Below, piece by piece: positions 34,378 to 42,416 of a stretch of 44,528 nucleotides of DNA. Below the pieces are notes generated by a model. The model made no database searches. It was not told the DNA's origin and saw only the letters and a list, made by a program, of their open reading frames with translations. Source of the DNA: VGMD01 sp964552055. GTDB taxonomy: Bacteria; Chlamydiota; Chlamydiia; Chlamydiales; 2-12-FULL-49-11. The stretch lies in contig CAZKFL010000016.1 in NCBI GenBank assembly GCA_964552055.1, forward strand, positions 1 to 44,528, read 5' to 3'. Each line of letters opens with the position of its first letter. Within the stretch, counting starts at the first letter, position 1. The position numbers were made by a program, and so were the translations under genes.

Positions 34378-34604
34378 ATGATTGAGATGAAGGCAGAGGT
34401 GTCAATTTAAGGGATAAGGTCTTTAAGGTCAGTTAAGTCTAGTCTTTTAACGATAATATTTAGGATGTTGCGTTCTTCGCCTTTATAGCCGCCTCGGTCC
34501 CTTGTGATTGTAAGACCAAGCTCTTCGAGGATTGCTGCACAGAGTTCTTTTGATTTAGAGGAAATTACAGTCACGCTTTTGGTTTCAGATCCTTTGTGAA
34601 AAAT
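34378..34604 (-). pseudogene. Decayed copy of the 3' end of the YitT-family gene
   Basis: The minus strand reads KSVTVISSKSKEL...ILEELGLTITRDRGGYKGEERNIL and then NIIVKRLDLTDLKDLIP, a near copy of the C-terminal DUF2179 domain of the intact yitT-like gene at 34834-35739. It lacks any start. It has lost two codons (LG) and gained an in-frame TAA where the parent has ILKID; after this, IDTSAFISI resumes. It is therefore a pseudogene fragment made by tandem duplication. Confidence 0.9.
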
Positions 34605-34609
34605 TCGGG

Positions 34610-34747
34610 CTAGCCAGATTGCTTTTTATCGATATGGACATGAGCAATAAAAAAATCTGGATTTAATTGGGGGGATGGAAGTAACTGTGGTAGTATTACA
34701 CCATTTTGACGTACTAAAGGTAGCGGCGGAAGAGGCTGAATTGCCAT
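34610..34747 (-). CDS. Small proline-rich protein, paralogue B
   Basis: A 45-aa protein, too short for most gene callers. It has an AAGGAAA site ahead of its ATG at 34747 and ends in TAG. It opens MAIQPLPPLPLVRQNGVILP and ends FFIAHVHIDKKQSG, matching paralogue A across its C-terminal 35 residues with conserved reading frame. It lies 86 nt downstream of the yitT-like gene and may be co-transcribed with it. The function is unknown. Confidence 0.65.
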   Translation of the reverse strand: MAIQPLPPLPLVRQNGVILPQLLPSPQLNPDFFIAHVHIDKKQSG

Positions 34748-34833
34748 AACATTTTCCTTTGAGTGAGAATTATGTTCTTGCAGAAACCAATAGACAATAA
34801 TTTAATGTGTGGAGCTCGCAAAAAATTAATGAG

Positions 34834-35739
34834 TTAAGATATGACTTTTGGTTTGCGCCGAGTCCTGAAAGGTTTTCTGTGAGACTTGTGACTGTAGACA
34901 ACTTCATAGATATTGCTGATTGAGATGAAGGCAGAGGTGTCTATTTTGAGGATAAGGTCTTTAAGGTCAGCTAAGTCTAGCCGTTCAACGATAATATTCA
35001 GGATGTTGCGTTCTTCTCCTGTGTAGCCGCCACGGCCGCTTGTAATTGTAAGGCCAAGGCCGAGCTCTTCTAAGATGGCTTCACCGAGTTCTTTTGATTT
35101 GGAAGAGATTACAGTCACGCTTTTGATTTCATCTAGGCCAACGATAACAAGGTCAATCATCTTAAATGCTACAATGTAAGTAAGAAGGGATTTTACAGCG
35201 ATATGCCAATCGAGAAAAATGAGGCCATAGCTGGTAAAAACAAAGAAATTGAACACAAGAACTACTTGGCCGACAGTAAAGCCAAATCGTTTATTTGCAA
35301 TAATGCCAAGGATTTCACTTCCATCTGTGCAACCACCATAGCGAATGATGAGTCCTGCTCCAATACCTAAAATTGCCCCGCCAATTGCAATAATTTCAAG
35401 GGAGTCGCCATGAAAAGGTGGGAGAATTTCGAGCCAGCTCAGAAAAAAGGCGAACAGAGCGATAGCAATTAACATTTGGATCACAAATGTTCTACGAATA
35501 TATTTGTATGCGAGGTAAATGAAAGGGATATTGAGAACAATTAGATAAACGGAAATAAGGCTGTCATTAGTCAGTCTTCCAAGGATTAGCGAAATACCGA
35601 CTACGCCACCATCAATTAAGTGGTTGGGATATAGAAACACGCGGATGGCAAGAGCTCCGAGAAAACAGCCCAGGGCAATACCAAAGTATTCCATAACCAT
35701 TTGCATCGGCTTTTTTTTTGTGATTCCAAGATGTGCCAT
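34834..35739 (-). CDS. YitT-family membrane protein (DUF161 + DUF2179)
   Basis: A 301-aa protein with about six membrane segments in the first 210 residues. The typical YitT blocks are present: 'FLYPNHLIDGGVVGISLIL', 'GAILGIGAGLIIRYGGCTDGSEILGII', and the C-terminal cytoplasmic DUF2179 domain (VTVISSKSKELGEAILEELG...NIIVERLDLADLKDLI). The family's substrate is not established. The ATG at 35739 is directly before the conserved N-terminus. Its 3' third has been tandemly duplicated downstream. The tRNA-Asp and tRNA-Val genes lie just upstream on the same strand. Confidence 0.92.
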   Translation of the reverse strand: MAHLGITKKKPMQMVMEYFGIALGCFLGALAIRVFLYPNHLIDGGVVGISLILGRLTNDSLISVYLIVLNIPFIYLAYKYIRRTFVIQMLIAIALFAFFLSWLEILPPFHGDSLEIIAIGGAILGIGAGLIIRYGGCTDGSEILGIIANKRFGFTVGQVVLVFNFFVFTSYGLIFLDWHIAVKSLLTYIVAFKMIDLVIVGLDEIKSVTVISSKSKELGEAILEELGLGLTITSGRGGYTGEERNILNIIVERLDLADLKDLILKIDTSAFISISNIYEVVYSHKSHRKPFRTRRKPKVIS

Positions 35740-35768
35740 AAAACTGACTCTGCCTTGTAAAAAAGAAA

Positions 35769-35842
35769 CGCGAAGGACGGGACTCGAACCCGCAACATCC
35801 AGCGTGACAGGCTGGCGCTCTAACCGATTGAACTACCTCCGC
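35769..35842 (-). tRNA. tRNA-Asp (GTC)
   Basis: A 74-nt cloverleaf on the minus strand. The acceptor stem GCGGAGG pairs with CCTTCGC with one G-T, the discriminator is G, and the T-arm is GCGGGTTCGAGTCCCGT. The anticodon stem-loop CCAGC-CTGTCAC-GCTGG gives anticodon GTC for aspartate. CCA is not encoded. Confidence 0.96.
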
Positions 35843-35852
35843 ATTGTAGGTA

Positions 35853-35924
35853 TGGGCGCAAAGGGATTTGAACCCCTGACCGCCTGTGTGTAAGACAGGT
35901 GCTCTACCGCTGAGCTATACGCCC
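35853..35924 (-). tRNA. tRNA-Val (TAC)
   Basis: A 72-nt cloverleaf 10 nt upstream of tRNA-Asp on the same strand. The acceptor stem is GGGCGTA/TGCGCCC with discriminator A. The anticodon stem-loop CCTGT-CTTACAC-ACAGG gives anticodon TAC for valine, and the T-arm contains GGTTCAAATCC. Val and Asp are probably co-transcribed. Confidence 0.96.
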
Positions 35925-36086
35925 TCAACGTAATTGTGGAATATATTACGCAAATCTCTTATTTTTTTCAAGGAATTTTGTAGAGTGTTGATTTTTTTTT
36001 GCCAGTAAGTCATTTGGTCACCATTTGCACTTTCCCTTTATTAGGAATTAATTAATAATATTTAACACTATATTTACAGGATAAAC

Positions 36087-37904
36087 ATGATAGAGAATAC
36101 TTTTTTAAATCTAGTTCATTTTAGCTCAGGAAAAGCTATTGAGACCTTTCAAAAGGACGGTAGGCAACAGATGATTTTAGGGGCTTATTTAGCGCAAAGA
36201 TTTGATGTGCTTGAATTGCAATGGTTAAGTACTGGTCGTGCGTCTCCTATTCCTTTTAATAATATAGGCTTAGGGATAGCTTGGACGCGTATGGGCGCTC
36301 AATTTGCACGTTTGTTTCTGAAAGGTATTTCAGATTACAGGTCTATGCATCCAAAGGTATTCTATATCCATAAACGTATTACCTCTTTAGAGGTATGTTT
36401 AGATAAAATTTTAAATCACACCCAACTGGTTGTTAATGTAGCATGTCTTACTTCTTATGTAGTTATGATTGCTTTGGGTCATACACTTGTAGGTGGATTA
36501 GGTCTTGTTGGATTTGGGTTGCTGATTATTAAAAAAGCAAGGTATTTACCGGGCTATATTGAAAAATATATTATCCCATTAGAGGTGGTAAGTTCTGTGT
36601 ACACGGGGGTAGTCTCACAAGTCCATGTCATTAATAAAGTCTTTCTATTAGTATGTTCTTTGATTGAATGTTTGGATTATATATCCAGAAATGAGTTTCT
36701 GAACCAGTCTTTTTCTAAATTTACTTCAAATAAATTTGGGAGAGCTCATCAAATTCGTGAGCTGGTAGGTATGGATTGGGAAAGCAAGATTGATAGTGTT
36801 TTTAGAGTAAATTATAGTTCATTGCATTCAAAGGAATTAGAACAGATTTTTTCAAGAAATGATAAGGATGCAGTAAAAGCAATGGACGTGCATCTTAAAT
36901 ATGAAGAGCTTGAGCAGAGAAGTCAGTTATTAGGTGTTGCTTTCAATCATGCGGGTTGGAAGAAAATAAAAGATGCAGTTATTTATGATTGCAGTTCGGA
37001 TGACCGTCCTATTAACTTTGATTACGGTTTGGAATTGCTGAAGGTGCTTTTGATGAAAATGTCGAAGGAAAATGATGAGCAATTTTCTAAAAGCATGATT
37101 GAACTTTCTGAAATTGGAGAGTCGTGCTTTGAAGGTTGGTTAAGGGATATTGGTGTTATGCTCAATCCTGAAGTAAAGGATGATTTTTCTTGGGCAGTTC
37201 ATAATCAGCTTGCCGTTATGCGCGATGGTTTATTAATGGAATCACTTCCAGAGGTAGAGAGCAATATTCAGAAATTTAGTGAAGAGCAGATTTCATTATC
37301 AGCTGCCGGAGGTATTGACGGTGTTCATTTAGTGGATGTGGTAGCAATTGCTATCTGGCATAAATGGCGCACTTATAAGGGTGAGGTATTAGCCCGTTTA
37401 TACGGAAGAAGCTTCTTTGAAAGACTCTTCCAAAAAGGAGCTGATATTGAGTTGGATGCAATATACGGACCTCATAATAAAGTAAGTTTTATTGAGCAGC
37501 AATTTCGTAGGTGGGGAAGGTTTTCTGATGCTGCAATTGCCGTGAGCGGTATTCAATTGCCTATTCCCATTTTGGGGCATATGATTACTTCACTAGTTGA
37601 AAAGTGCCTTAGAGCCGAATACAATATAGAGCGGATGGTAAACACTCTTTATGATGCGATCAAGCCGCAATATGTGGATGTTATAGAGCGTGGTTCCATA
37701 AGTCATCAGTCTCTTCGAAAAATTGAATGGGGTGCGATCACTTCGTGGTTTTCTGCCTTATATAATAAAGATATTGATATAACAGGTGATTTTCATGGGT
37801 TTAATCCTGAAATTGTCGCTTTAGATGATCATGGTAATTTTTTTCTTACCGAAAAAGGTGTCAAACTTCTTCTTTGGGATCTTGGCATTATTGAGACAGT
37901 TTAG
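36087..37904 (+). CDS. Large uncharacterised protein with bilobed hydrophobic region, Inc-like candidate
   Basis: A 605-aa protein. Residues about 112-148 form two adjacent hydrophobic stretches separated by a short Gly/His turn (VVMIALGHTLVGGLGLVGFG), and a weaker hydrophobic region lies at about 163-195. Paired hydrophobic lobes of this kind are the hallmark of chlamydial inclusion membrane (Inc) proteins, although those usually place them nearer the N-terminus. The long C-terminal 400 residues are mixed helical with no domain I recognise. No cleavable signal peptide is seen, as expected for a type III substrate. It is probably followed in the same transcript by the small lipoprotein-like gene. 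Function unknown. Confidence 0.7.
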   Translation: MIENTFLNLVHFSSGKAIETFQKDGRQQMILGAYLAQRFDVLELQWLSTGRASPIPFNNIGLGIAWTRMGAQFARLFLKGISDYRSMHPKVFYIHKRITSLEVCLDKILNHTQLVVNVACLTSYVVMIALGHTLVGGLGLVGFGLLIIKKARYLPGYIEKYIIPLEVVSSVYTGVVSQVHVINKVFLLVCSLIECLDYISRNEFLNQSFSKFTSNKFGRAHQIRELVGMDWESKIDSVFRVNYSSLHSKELEQIFSRNDKDAVKAMDVHLKYEELEQRSQLLGVAFNHAGWKKIKDAVIYDCSSDDRPINFDYGLELLKVLLMKMSKENDEQFSKSMIELSEIGESCFEGWLRDIGVMLNPEVKDDFSWAVHNQLAVMRDGLLMESLPEVESNIQKFSEEQISLSAAGGIDGVHLVDVVAIAIWHKWRTYKGEVLARLYGRSFFERLFQKGADIELDAIYGPHNKVSFIEQQFRRWGRFSDAAIAVSGIQLPIPILGHMITSLVEKCLRAEYNIERMVNTLYDAIKPQYVDVIERGSISHQSLRKIEWGAITSWFSALYNKDIDITGDFHGFNPEIVALDDHGNFFLTEKGVKLLLWDLGIIETV

Positions 37905-37932
37905 TAGAGTAGAGCAAATAATCGGATAGTGT

Positions 37933-38331
37933 ATGTTCTTAAGATTTTTTGCTCTCCTTATCTTTTGTGTTTCTTGTAGTCCAAGTTCGATGGCTGAATT
38001 TCAGCTTGAGGGTGAAGGGATTGCAAAAACTGTTTTAGCGCGTCTTCAAGAAGTTGAGTCTGTAAGTGATCTAGTTAGAGAGGGTCCCCGTTTAAAAAAA
38101 GAGTTTGCATCGCTTGTGAAGGTGATGATTGAGGCAAAGAAATACCGTGCGGAAAATCCTGAGGAGGAAGCGCCTGTTCTTGTTCGATTAGAGGTGAGCG
38201 AGGCGCTTAAGCGGGAGTTTATACGGGTGTATCAACTGGAGGGGTGTGCGGAGGTGATGGAGGGGCTGCAGCGCGAAAGTTTACATAGGCTTGATTACCA
38301 TCGGATGCGGTCTTTGCTTCAGAAAAGTTGA
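37933..38331 (+). CDS. Small lipoprotein-like protein overlapping surE tail to tail
   Basis: A 132-aa protein with a hydrophobic leader ending FCVSCSPSS, a plausible though imperfect lipobox (Cys16), then an acidic-basic helical body (about 25-130). It lies 28 nt after the 605-aa gene on the same strand. Its last 113 nt overlap the 3' end of surE on the opposite strand, where SurE encodes a Pro-rich, probably dispensable extension. The leader and normal composition make it likely real. The function is unknown. Confidence 0.6.
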   Translation: MFLRFFALLIFCVSCSPSSMAEFQLEGEGIAKTVLARLQEVESVSDLVREGPRLKKEFASLVKVMIEAKKYRAENPEEEAPVLVRLEVSEALKREFIRVYQLEGCAEVMEGLQRESLHRLDYHRMRSLLQKS

Positions 38332-39118
38332 ATTTATCATTGAGCTTTTCAAAGATAGGCTTATGTTTCTGTTGATGTGAATGGTCCGTAAGGTCCTCTA
38401 CATGAATGGGGGCGCATGTGATGTAGCCTTCTGTAAGTAGTCTGATATCACTATCTTCTGATTCATCATGCAGGTCCCAAGAGTCAATCATGGGGTACTT
38501 GCGTGTTCCTTTTAGTGAGGAGTCGCTACCAATGCGAACATCCCAGAAACTTCTACCTTGTGTTGCCATTTTAAAACCAAGAATGCCATCTGTCTCTTGA
38601 GCGGGAAAGTTGACATTCATAAGAGTCCCTTTAGGAATGGGGTGGATCATGAAATGTTTTACAATTTCGGCAATATAAGGTTTTACTTTTTGGAATTTTT
38701 CAGGCCCTTCATCGTACATGCAAGAAAAAGCAATGCCTGGGACTTTTCCAAATGTTGCTTGGATCGTTGCGCCGACTGTTCCGCTGTACATAATGTTTCG
38801 GCCTGCGTTGCTACCGTCATTGATGCCAGAAATTAGAAAATCCGGCGGTGATTTTAATACATAATGGAGGGCAAATTTTGTACAGTCGGCAGGCGTTCCA
38901 AAAACTTGCCATGCATCTACACCATCTGGCCAAGGATATTTTTCAGCTTCAATAAAACGAGTTTTTGGAAGTGATATCCCAACTCCTTTACATGATTGAT
39001 CTTCTGCGGGAGCGACAATCGTAATATCAGCAAATGATTGCAGCGCTTCCCATAAAGCAAAAATTCCAGGGGCGGCTATTCCGTCATCATTACAAAGGAC
39101 AATTTTTGGTCTTTTCAC
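38219..39118 (-). CDS. surE: 5'/3'-nucleotidase SurE
   Basis: A 299-aa metal-dependent nucleoside monophosphatase. Metal ligands are in the N-terminal LCNDDGIAAPG (Asp11-Asp12), and the SurE signature SGINDGSNAGRNIMYSGTVGA is intact. It starts with GTG immediately after the stop of the symporter gene (TAA then GTG). The C-terminal 45 residues, ending in a PPSPPHTPPVDTP tail, exceed the E. coli protein (253 aa) and overlap the small lipoprotein gene on the other strand. Confidence 0.94.
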   Translation of the reverse strand: MKRPKIVLCNDDGIAAPGIFALWEALQSFADITIVAPAEDQSCKGVGISLPKTRFIEAEKYPWPDGVDAWQVFGTPADCTKFALHYVLKSPPDFLISGINDGSNAGRNIMYSGTVGATIQATFGKVPGIAFSCMYDEGPEKFQKVKPYIAEIVKHFMIHPIPKGTLMNVNFPAQETDGILGFKMATQGRSFWDVRIGSDSSLKGTRKYPMIDSWDLHDESEDSDIRLLTEGYITCAPIHVEDLTDHSHQQKHKPIFEKLNDKFNFSEAKTASDGNQAYVNFRAAAPPSPPHTPPVDTPV

Positions 39119-40546
39119 TTAGGGTGTCTCCACTTGTTTTTTCTTTGTCATAATCGAAACCGCCCAAATTGTAAATGCACTAATGAAGAATCCAGGCACA
39201 AGTGTAGGAATATCAATAGGTATAAAATTATTAATAAGCGGCCAAAAAGCAGAGACAAGAGCGCCTGATAAAATCCCGGCAATTGCCCCCAACCTTGTTG
39301 TCATTTTAACATAAAGGCTAAAAATTACGAGCGGTCCAAAAGAAGCTCCTAAACCAAACCAAGCATACGACACGATCGAGAAGATTGAATTTGAGGTGGA
39401 TATGGCTAGCAGGTAGGCGATGAGCGCTACAATTAAAACGCTTAGTCTTGAGACAAAAAGAAGTTCTTTGCTTGAAGCTCCCTTTCTGATTACTTTTTTG
39501 TATAGATCTTCTGTTAAGTTAGATGCTAGTACTAAAATTTGAGAATCTATTGATGTGATCGTAGCTCCTAAAAGCGCGCAAAGAATAAAGGCTGCTACAA
39601 AAGGGGTAAAAAGAGAAGTGACCATATCAATAAAGACAAGCTGGTTATCAGCTAAACCCGATTTTGCAAAAAAAGCAATTCCGATTAGTCCGACAAAAGT
39701 TGCTGCAATTAAAGAGATCGTTTGCCAGGTAATGCCGACCCATTTCGATTTAGGCATTTCATTTACGTTCTTGATTCCCATAAATTTAGTTAAAATATGA
39801 GGCATTCCAAAATAACCAAGTCCCCAGCTGGAAAGGAGAGAAAAGATCGAAAATAGAGTTAAGGGTGAATAGTTTGGAATCAAGGGTTTTAGGTCGCTTT
39901 TAGCAAGAAGAGCAGCTTTAAGCCCTACCAATCCTCCGATTTTAGGAAGAGCGGCAAGAGGTACAAATACAATGACTAAAATAAGAAAGATACCCTGAAA
40001 AAGATCCGTCCAAGCAAGTGTGATATAGCCACCAATAAAGAGGTAGGGAATTACGACAAATATACCGATAGACACGCCAATGATATAGTGAACGCCAAAT
40101 AGTGTGTGAATTAATATTCCAAGACCTAGGAGTGAGGCTGAGATATAAATTGTATAGTACACAAGAGAAATCACAACGGTTGAAATTCTAAGAACGCCTG
40201 TTGTGTCTCCAAATCTACTTTCAAAAAAAGAGGGGAGAGTCATGCTGTTATAGTGTTCTGTCATGCTTCGCAGTTTCGGAGCAACAAAATGCCAGTTTAA
40301 ATACATAAAAAGAGTGAGGCCAATTGCAACCCAGACATTGAAAAGGCCAACTGCAAAGATAACTGCCGGATAGGCCATGAAAATCCAGCTGCTCATATCA
40401 CTTGCATGGGCGGCCAAAGCTGTTAGCCAAAAATTCATTTTGCGGCTGCCGATGATAAAGTCGTTTGAGGTTTGGTTTTTTAAGTGAGATTTGATTCCAA
40501 TAAAAACCAAAATCAGGAGATAGAGAAAAATTGCTAAAAATTGCAT
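39119..40546 (-). CDS. Sodium:solute symporter (PutP-like)
   Basis: A 475-aa integral membrane protein with about 13 hydrophobic segments and SSS-family blocks: 'NDFIIGSRKMNFWLTALAAHASDMSSWIFMAYPA' near the N-terminus, 'GGYITLAWTDLFQG', and 'GATITSIDSQILVLASNLTEDLY' towards the C-terminus, close to the sodium/proline symporter PutP. It would import a small solute, probably proline or a related amino acid, with Na+, and chlamydiae depend on host amino acids. It is the middle gene of ttcA - symporter - surE, with 9 nt between ttcA and its start. Confidence 0.9.
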   Translation of the reverse strand: MQFLAIFLYLLILVFIGIKSHLKNQTSNDFIIGSRKMNFWLTALAAHASDMSSWIFMAYPAVIFAVGLFNVWVAIGLTLFMYLNWHFVAPKLRSMTEHYNSMTLPSFFESRFGDTTGVLRISTVVISLVYYTIYISASLLGLGILIHTLFGVHYIIGVSIGIFVVIPYLFIGGYITLAWTDLFQGIFLILVIVFVPLAALPKIGGLVGLKAALLAKSDLKPLIPNYSPLTLFSIFSLLSSWGLGYFGMPHILTKFMGIKNVNEMPKSKWVGITWQTISLIAATFVGLIGIAFFAKSGLADNQLVFIDMVTSLFTPFVAAFILCALLGATITSIDSQILVLASNLTEDLYKKVIRKGASSKELLFVSRLSVLIVALIAYLLAISTSNSIFSIVSYAWFGLGASFGPLVIFSLYVKMTTRLGAIAGILSGALVSAFWPLINNFIPIDIPTLVPGFFISAFTIWAVSIMTKKKQVETP

Positions 40547-40555
40547 GAAATAACC

Positions 40556-41266
40556 TTATTTTTTTAGTGCTTTATCAGAACCATAGTTCTGACCTGCATG
40601 GGATAAATTCGTCCGAACATGAGGAAAAAGCTCTTCAATTTCATTTACGAGTTCTTTTACTTTTTTGCGCATAGAATTTTGTCCTACAGGACATTGACAA
40701 GTCATTCGAAAAAAGCCTCTTTCGCGAGCATAATCAAGTATTAAAGACTCTTTGACTAGTAACAGGGGCCGAATGATCGTAATATCGTAGTCATACATAA
40801 AAATTTTTGGAAGATTGGCAGCAAACTCACCTTTATGAAAAAGATTCATGAGGAGAGTTTGAATGCTATCATCTAAATGATGACCAAAAGCAATTTTCTT
40901 ATAGCCAAGCGCTTTGGCATGTTTAAATAATAGAGTTCGTCTCTGTCTGGAGCAGCTATAACATTCTAATTTGGAAAGATCATCTTGTTTAGAATCAATG
41001 AGTGTTAGCGGAACTCCTAACTCATCACACATTTTTTGAAGAAAGTTAGAGGTGATTGCAGGGCCACAAGAAAAGCTTCCTTGTACATGAAAAGCGTGTA
41101 AATCAAATTTTGGAAAACCCCGTCCTGAAACATTGCAAAGGAGCTCCAATAGTGTTAAAGAATCTTTTCCACCGCTTAAAGCTATCGCAATTTTCCCATC
41201 TTCGATAAGATCAAAATTATAAAGGGCCTTGCGGAAGGAACTTTCGATTATACTTTTAGTCGACAT
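40556..41266 (-). CDS. ttcA: TtcA-type tRNA 2-thiolation enzyme (PP-loop ATPase)
   Basis: The ATG at 41266 (MSTKSIIES) is preferred to the GTG five codons upstream, though neither has a strong ribosome site. The product is 236 aa. The PP-loop motif ALSGGKDSLTLLELL activates the tRNA base with ATP. The C-x-x-C (CYSCSRQRR) and the later Cys (RMTCQCPVGQ) fit the iron-sulphur cluster of TtcA, which makes 2-thiocytidine at tRNA position 32. FGHHLDDSIQTLLMN is also typical. It diverges from the SEC-C gene with 36 nt between starts. Confidence 0.85.
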   Translation of the reverse strand: MSTKSIIESSFRKALYNFDLIEDGKIAIALSGGKDSLTLLELLCNVSGRGFPKFDLHAFHVQGSFSCGPAITSNFLQKMCDELGVPLTLIDSKQDDLSKLECYSCSRQRRTLLFKHAKALGYKKIAFGHHLDDSIQTLLMNLFHKGEFAANLPKIFMYDYDITIIRPLLLVKESLILDYARERGFFRMTCQCPVGQNSMRKKVKELVNEIEELFPHVRTNLSHAGQNYGSDKALKK

Positions 41267-41302
41267 GGTGATACTATACACATTTTAGGAATTAAATAAC
41301 TC

Positions 41303-41527
41303 ATGAAAGAAGAAATTGGCAGAAATGACCCCTGTCCTTGTGGATCGGGAAAAAAATACAAAAAATGTTGCGGCAGTCCAAAAGCCGCCCAGCATACATT
41401 TGAAGTGATAAAAAGCGATTCCGGAAGCTTAGCCGAAAGAATTTCTAATATAACAAAAGATGACCTTGGCGCCCCTCCAAAAGGGCTTTCTGGACGAATT
41501 ATTACATCAGTAAATAATCCTTCCTAA
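41303..41527 (+). CDS. SEC-C zinc-binding motif protein
   Basis: A 74-aa protein beginning almost at once with the SEC-C motif (GRNDPCPCGSGKKYKKCCG), four cysteines that bind zinc, as at the C-terminus of SecA. The remaining 50 residues are a short tail with no recognised domain. Similar small stand-alone SEC-C proteins occur in many bacteria, and some may bind SecB or ribosomes. It is divergent from ttcA and followed by the tRNA-Thr promoter. Confidence 0.85.
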   Translation: MKEEIGRNDPCPCGSGKKYKKCCGSPKAAQHTFEVIKSDSGSLAERISNITKDDLGAPPKGLSGRIITSVNNPS

Positions 41528-41535
41528 GAAAATGG

Positions 41536-41565
41536 TTGAAACGAAAATGAAACTTTTGTTATAAA
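41536..41565 (+). promoter_or_regulatory. Sigma-70-type promoter for the tRNA-Thr/tRNA-Tyr genes
   Basis: TTGAAA (41536-41541) and TATAAA (41560-41565) are spaced 18 nt apart, with a predicted start near 41572, about 10 nt before the tRNA-Thr 5' end. This is a good match to the housekeeping consensus. Confidence 0.5.
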
Positions 41566-41581
41566 TTACTCACTCAAACAT

Positions 41582-41653
41582 GCTGGAGTAGCTCAATGGT
41601 AGAGCGCCCGACTTGTAATCGGATGGTTGAGGGTTCAAGTCCTTTCTCCAGCA
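41582..41653 (+). tRNA. tRNA-Thr (TGT)
   Basis: A 72-nt cloverleaf with acceptor stem GCTGGAG/CTCCAGC and discriminator A. The anticodon loop CTTGTAA gives anticodon TGT for threonine, and the T-loop is GGTTCAAGTCC. The first anticodon-stem pair is a C-A mismatch; otherwise the fold is standard. CCA is not encoded. Confidence 0.95.
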
Positions 41654-41679
41654 TATCTTTAGTACCTAGAACTCCCAAT

Positions 41680-41763
41680 GGGGGAGTCGCATAGTGGCCT
41701 ATTGCTCGAGACTGTAAATCTCGCGGACCTTGTCCTTCGGCAGTTCGAATCTGCCCTCCCCCA
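41680..41763 (+). tRNA. tRNA-Tyr (GTA)
   Basis: An 84-nt cloverleaf with the long variable arm typical of bacterial tRNA-Tyr (GGACCTTGTCC). The acceptor stem is GGGGGAG/CTCCCCC with discriminator A, the anticodon stem-loop CGAGA-CTGTAAA-TCTCG gives anticodon GTA, and the T-arm contains CAGTTCGAATCTG. It lies 26 nt after tRNA-Thr, probably in the same transcript. Confidence 0.96.
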
Positions 41764-41810
41764 ATATTTTTCAAGATTAAGTTGAACCATTTTAAACCGA
41801 GGGTAAATAA

Positions 41811-42314
41811 ATGAGTTTTTCTCTCGATCGTACCATGAATTCCGTAGAGAATTTTCTTACTGACTATGCTTGTGTTCCCATTGTTCCAGGTGCAATAAAA
41901 ATAGGGCTTGGAGCAATTCAGTCGGCTGTAGCAGGAGTAATAGGTGTTTTAACTTTGCCTGCAGTGGCTTGTGGAAAAAAGAAAGTGAATCTTTATGCAT
42001 GGACACATGTATTACATGGATTCGGGAATATTGTTGCGGGTGTAGCGGAAGCTACTCCTATATTGGGTTGTGTCATTGTGTGTGCAAGGAAGTCTCGATT
42101 ATTAGCTGCGTCCGATTATCTAGTTTCTTATAAAGATAGTTCAGACGGGAAATGTCAACCGTACAAATCGTTAGTGGCTGATAATATTACGTTTTACGGA
42201 GGCGATCAAGGGACTGTTCGAAGTTCTCAGCAAAAATTTGATATTTGGTCGGTCGGTCTTTCGCCGACTCAACGCATACAGCTTGCAGAAGATCTTATAG
42301 AGGGAAAAGTATAG
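41811..42314 (+). CDS. Small hydrophobic uncharacterised protein, Inc-like candidate
   Basis: A 167-aa protein 47 nt after tRNA-Tyr. Two hydrophobic stretches (about residues 22-52, VPGAIKIGLGAIQ...GVIGVLTLPAVACG, and 66-92, HGFGNIVAGVAEATPILGCVIV) are separated by a short basic turn (GKKKVN). This is a bilobed arrangement similar to inclusion membrane proteins. The C-terminal 70 residues are soluble. There is no signal peptide. Unknown function. Confidence 0.65.
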   Translation: MSFSLDRTMNSVENFLTDYACVPIVPGAIKIGLGAIQSAVAGVIGVLTLPAVACGKKKVNLYAWTHVLHGFGNIVAGVAEATPILGCVIVCARKSRLLAASDYLVSYKDSSDGKCQPYKSLVADNITFYGGDQGTVRSSQQKFDIWSVGLSPTQRIQLAEDLIEGKV

Positions 42315-42416
42315 TTTTTTTGACATTTTCATGCTTTAATTAGATGTTAAATTTTTGAATTGCAAACTTTAAACGGTTTTGTTAGATTATTTGCTTTATT
42401 ATAATTTTGGTGGTTT

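Larger units (their letters stand above)
34037..35125. repeat. Diverged tandem duplication: yitT 3' end plus small proline-rich gene
   Basis: Two copies of a unit of roughly 0.5 kb lie head to tail. The first (about 34610-35125) holds the true yitT end and small gene B. The second (about 34037-34604) holds the decayed yitT end and small gene A. Both end in the near-identical GCTAGCCAGATTGCTTTTTA. The junction is at about 34604-34610, directly after the stop of gene B. The two copies differ at scattered sites, so the event is not very recent. Confidence 0.85.

Noticed and set aside
35940..36086. Promoter for the 605-aa gene
   Set aside because: TTGCAC occurs in the AT-rich gap but no -10 at proper spacing is convincing, so I did not list it.
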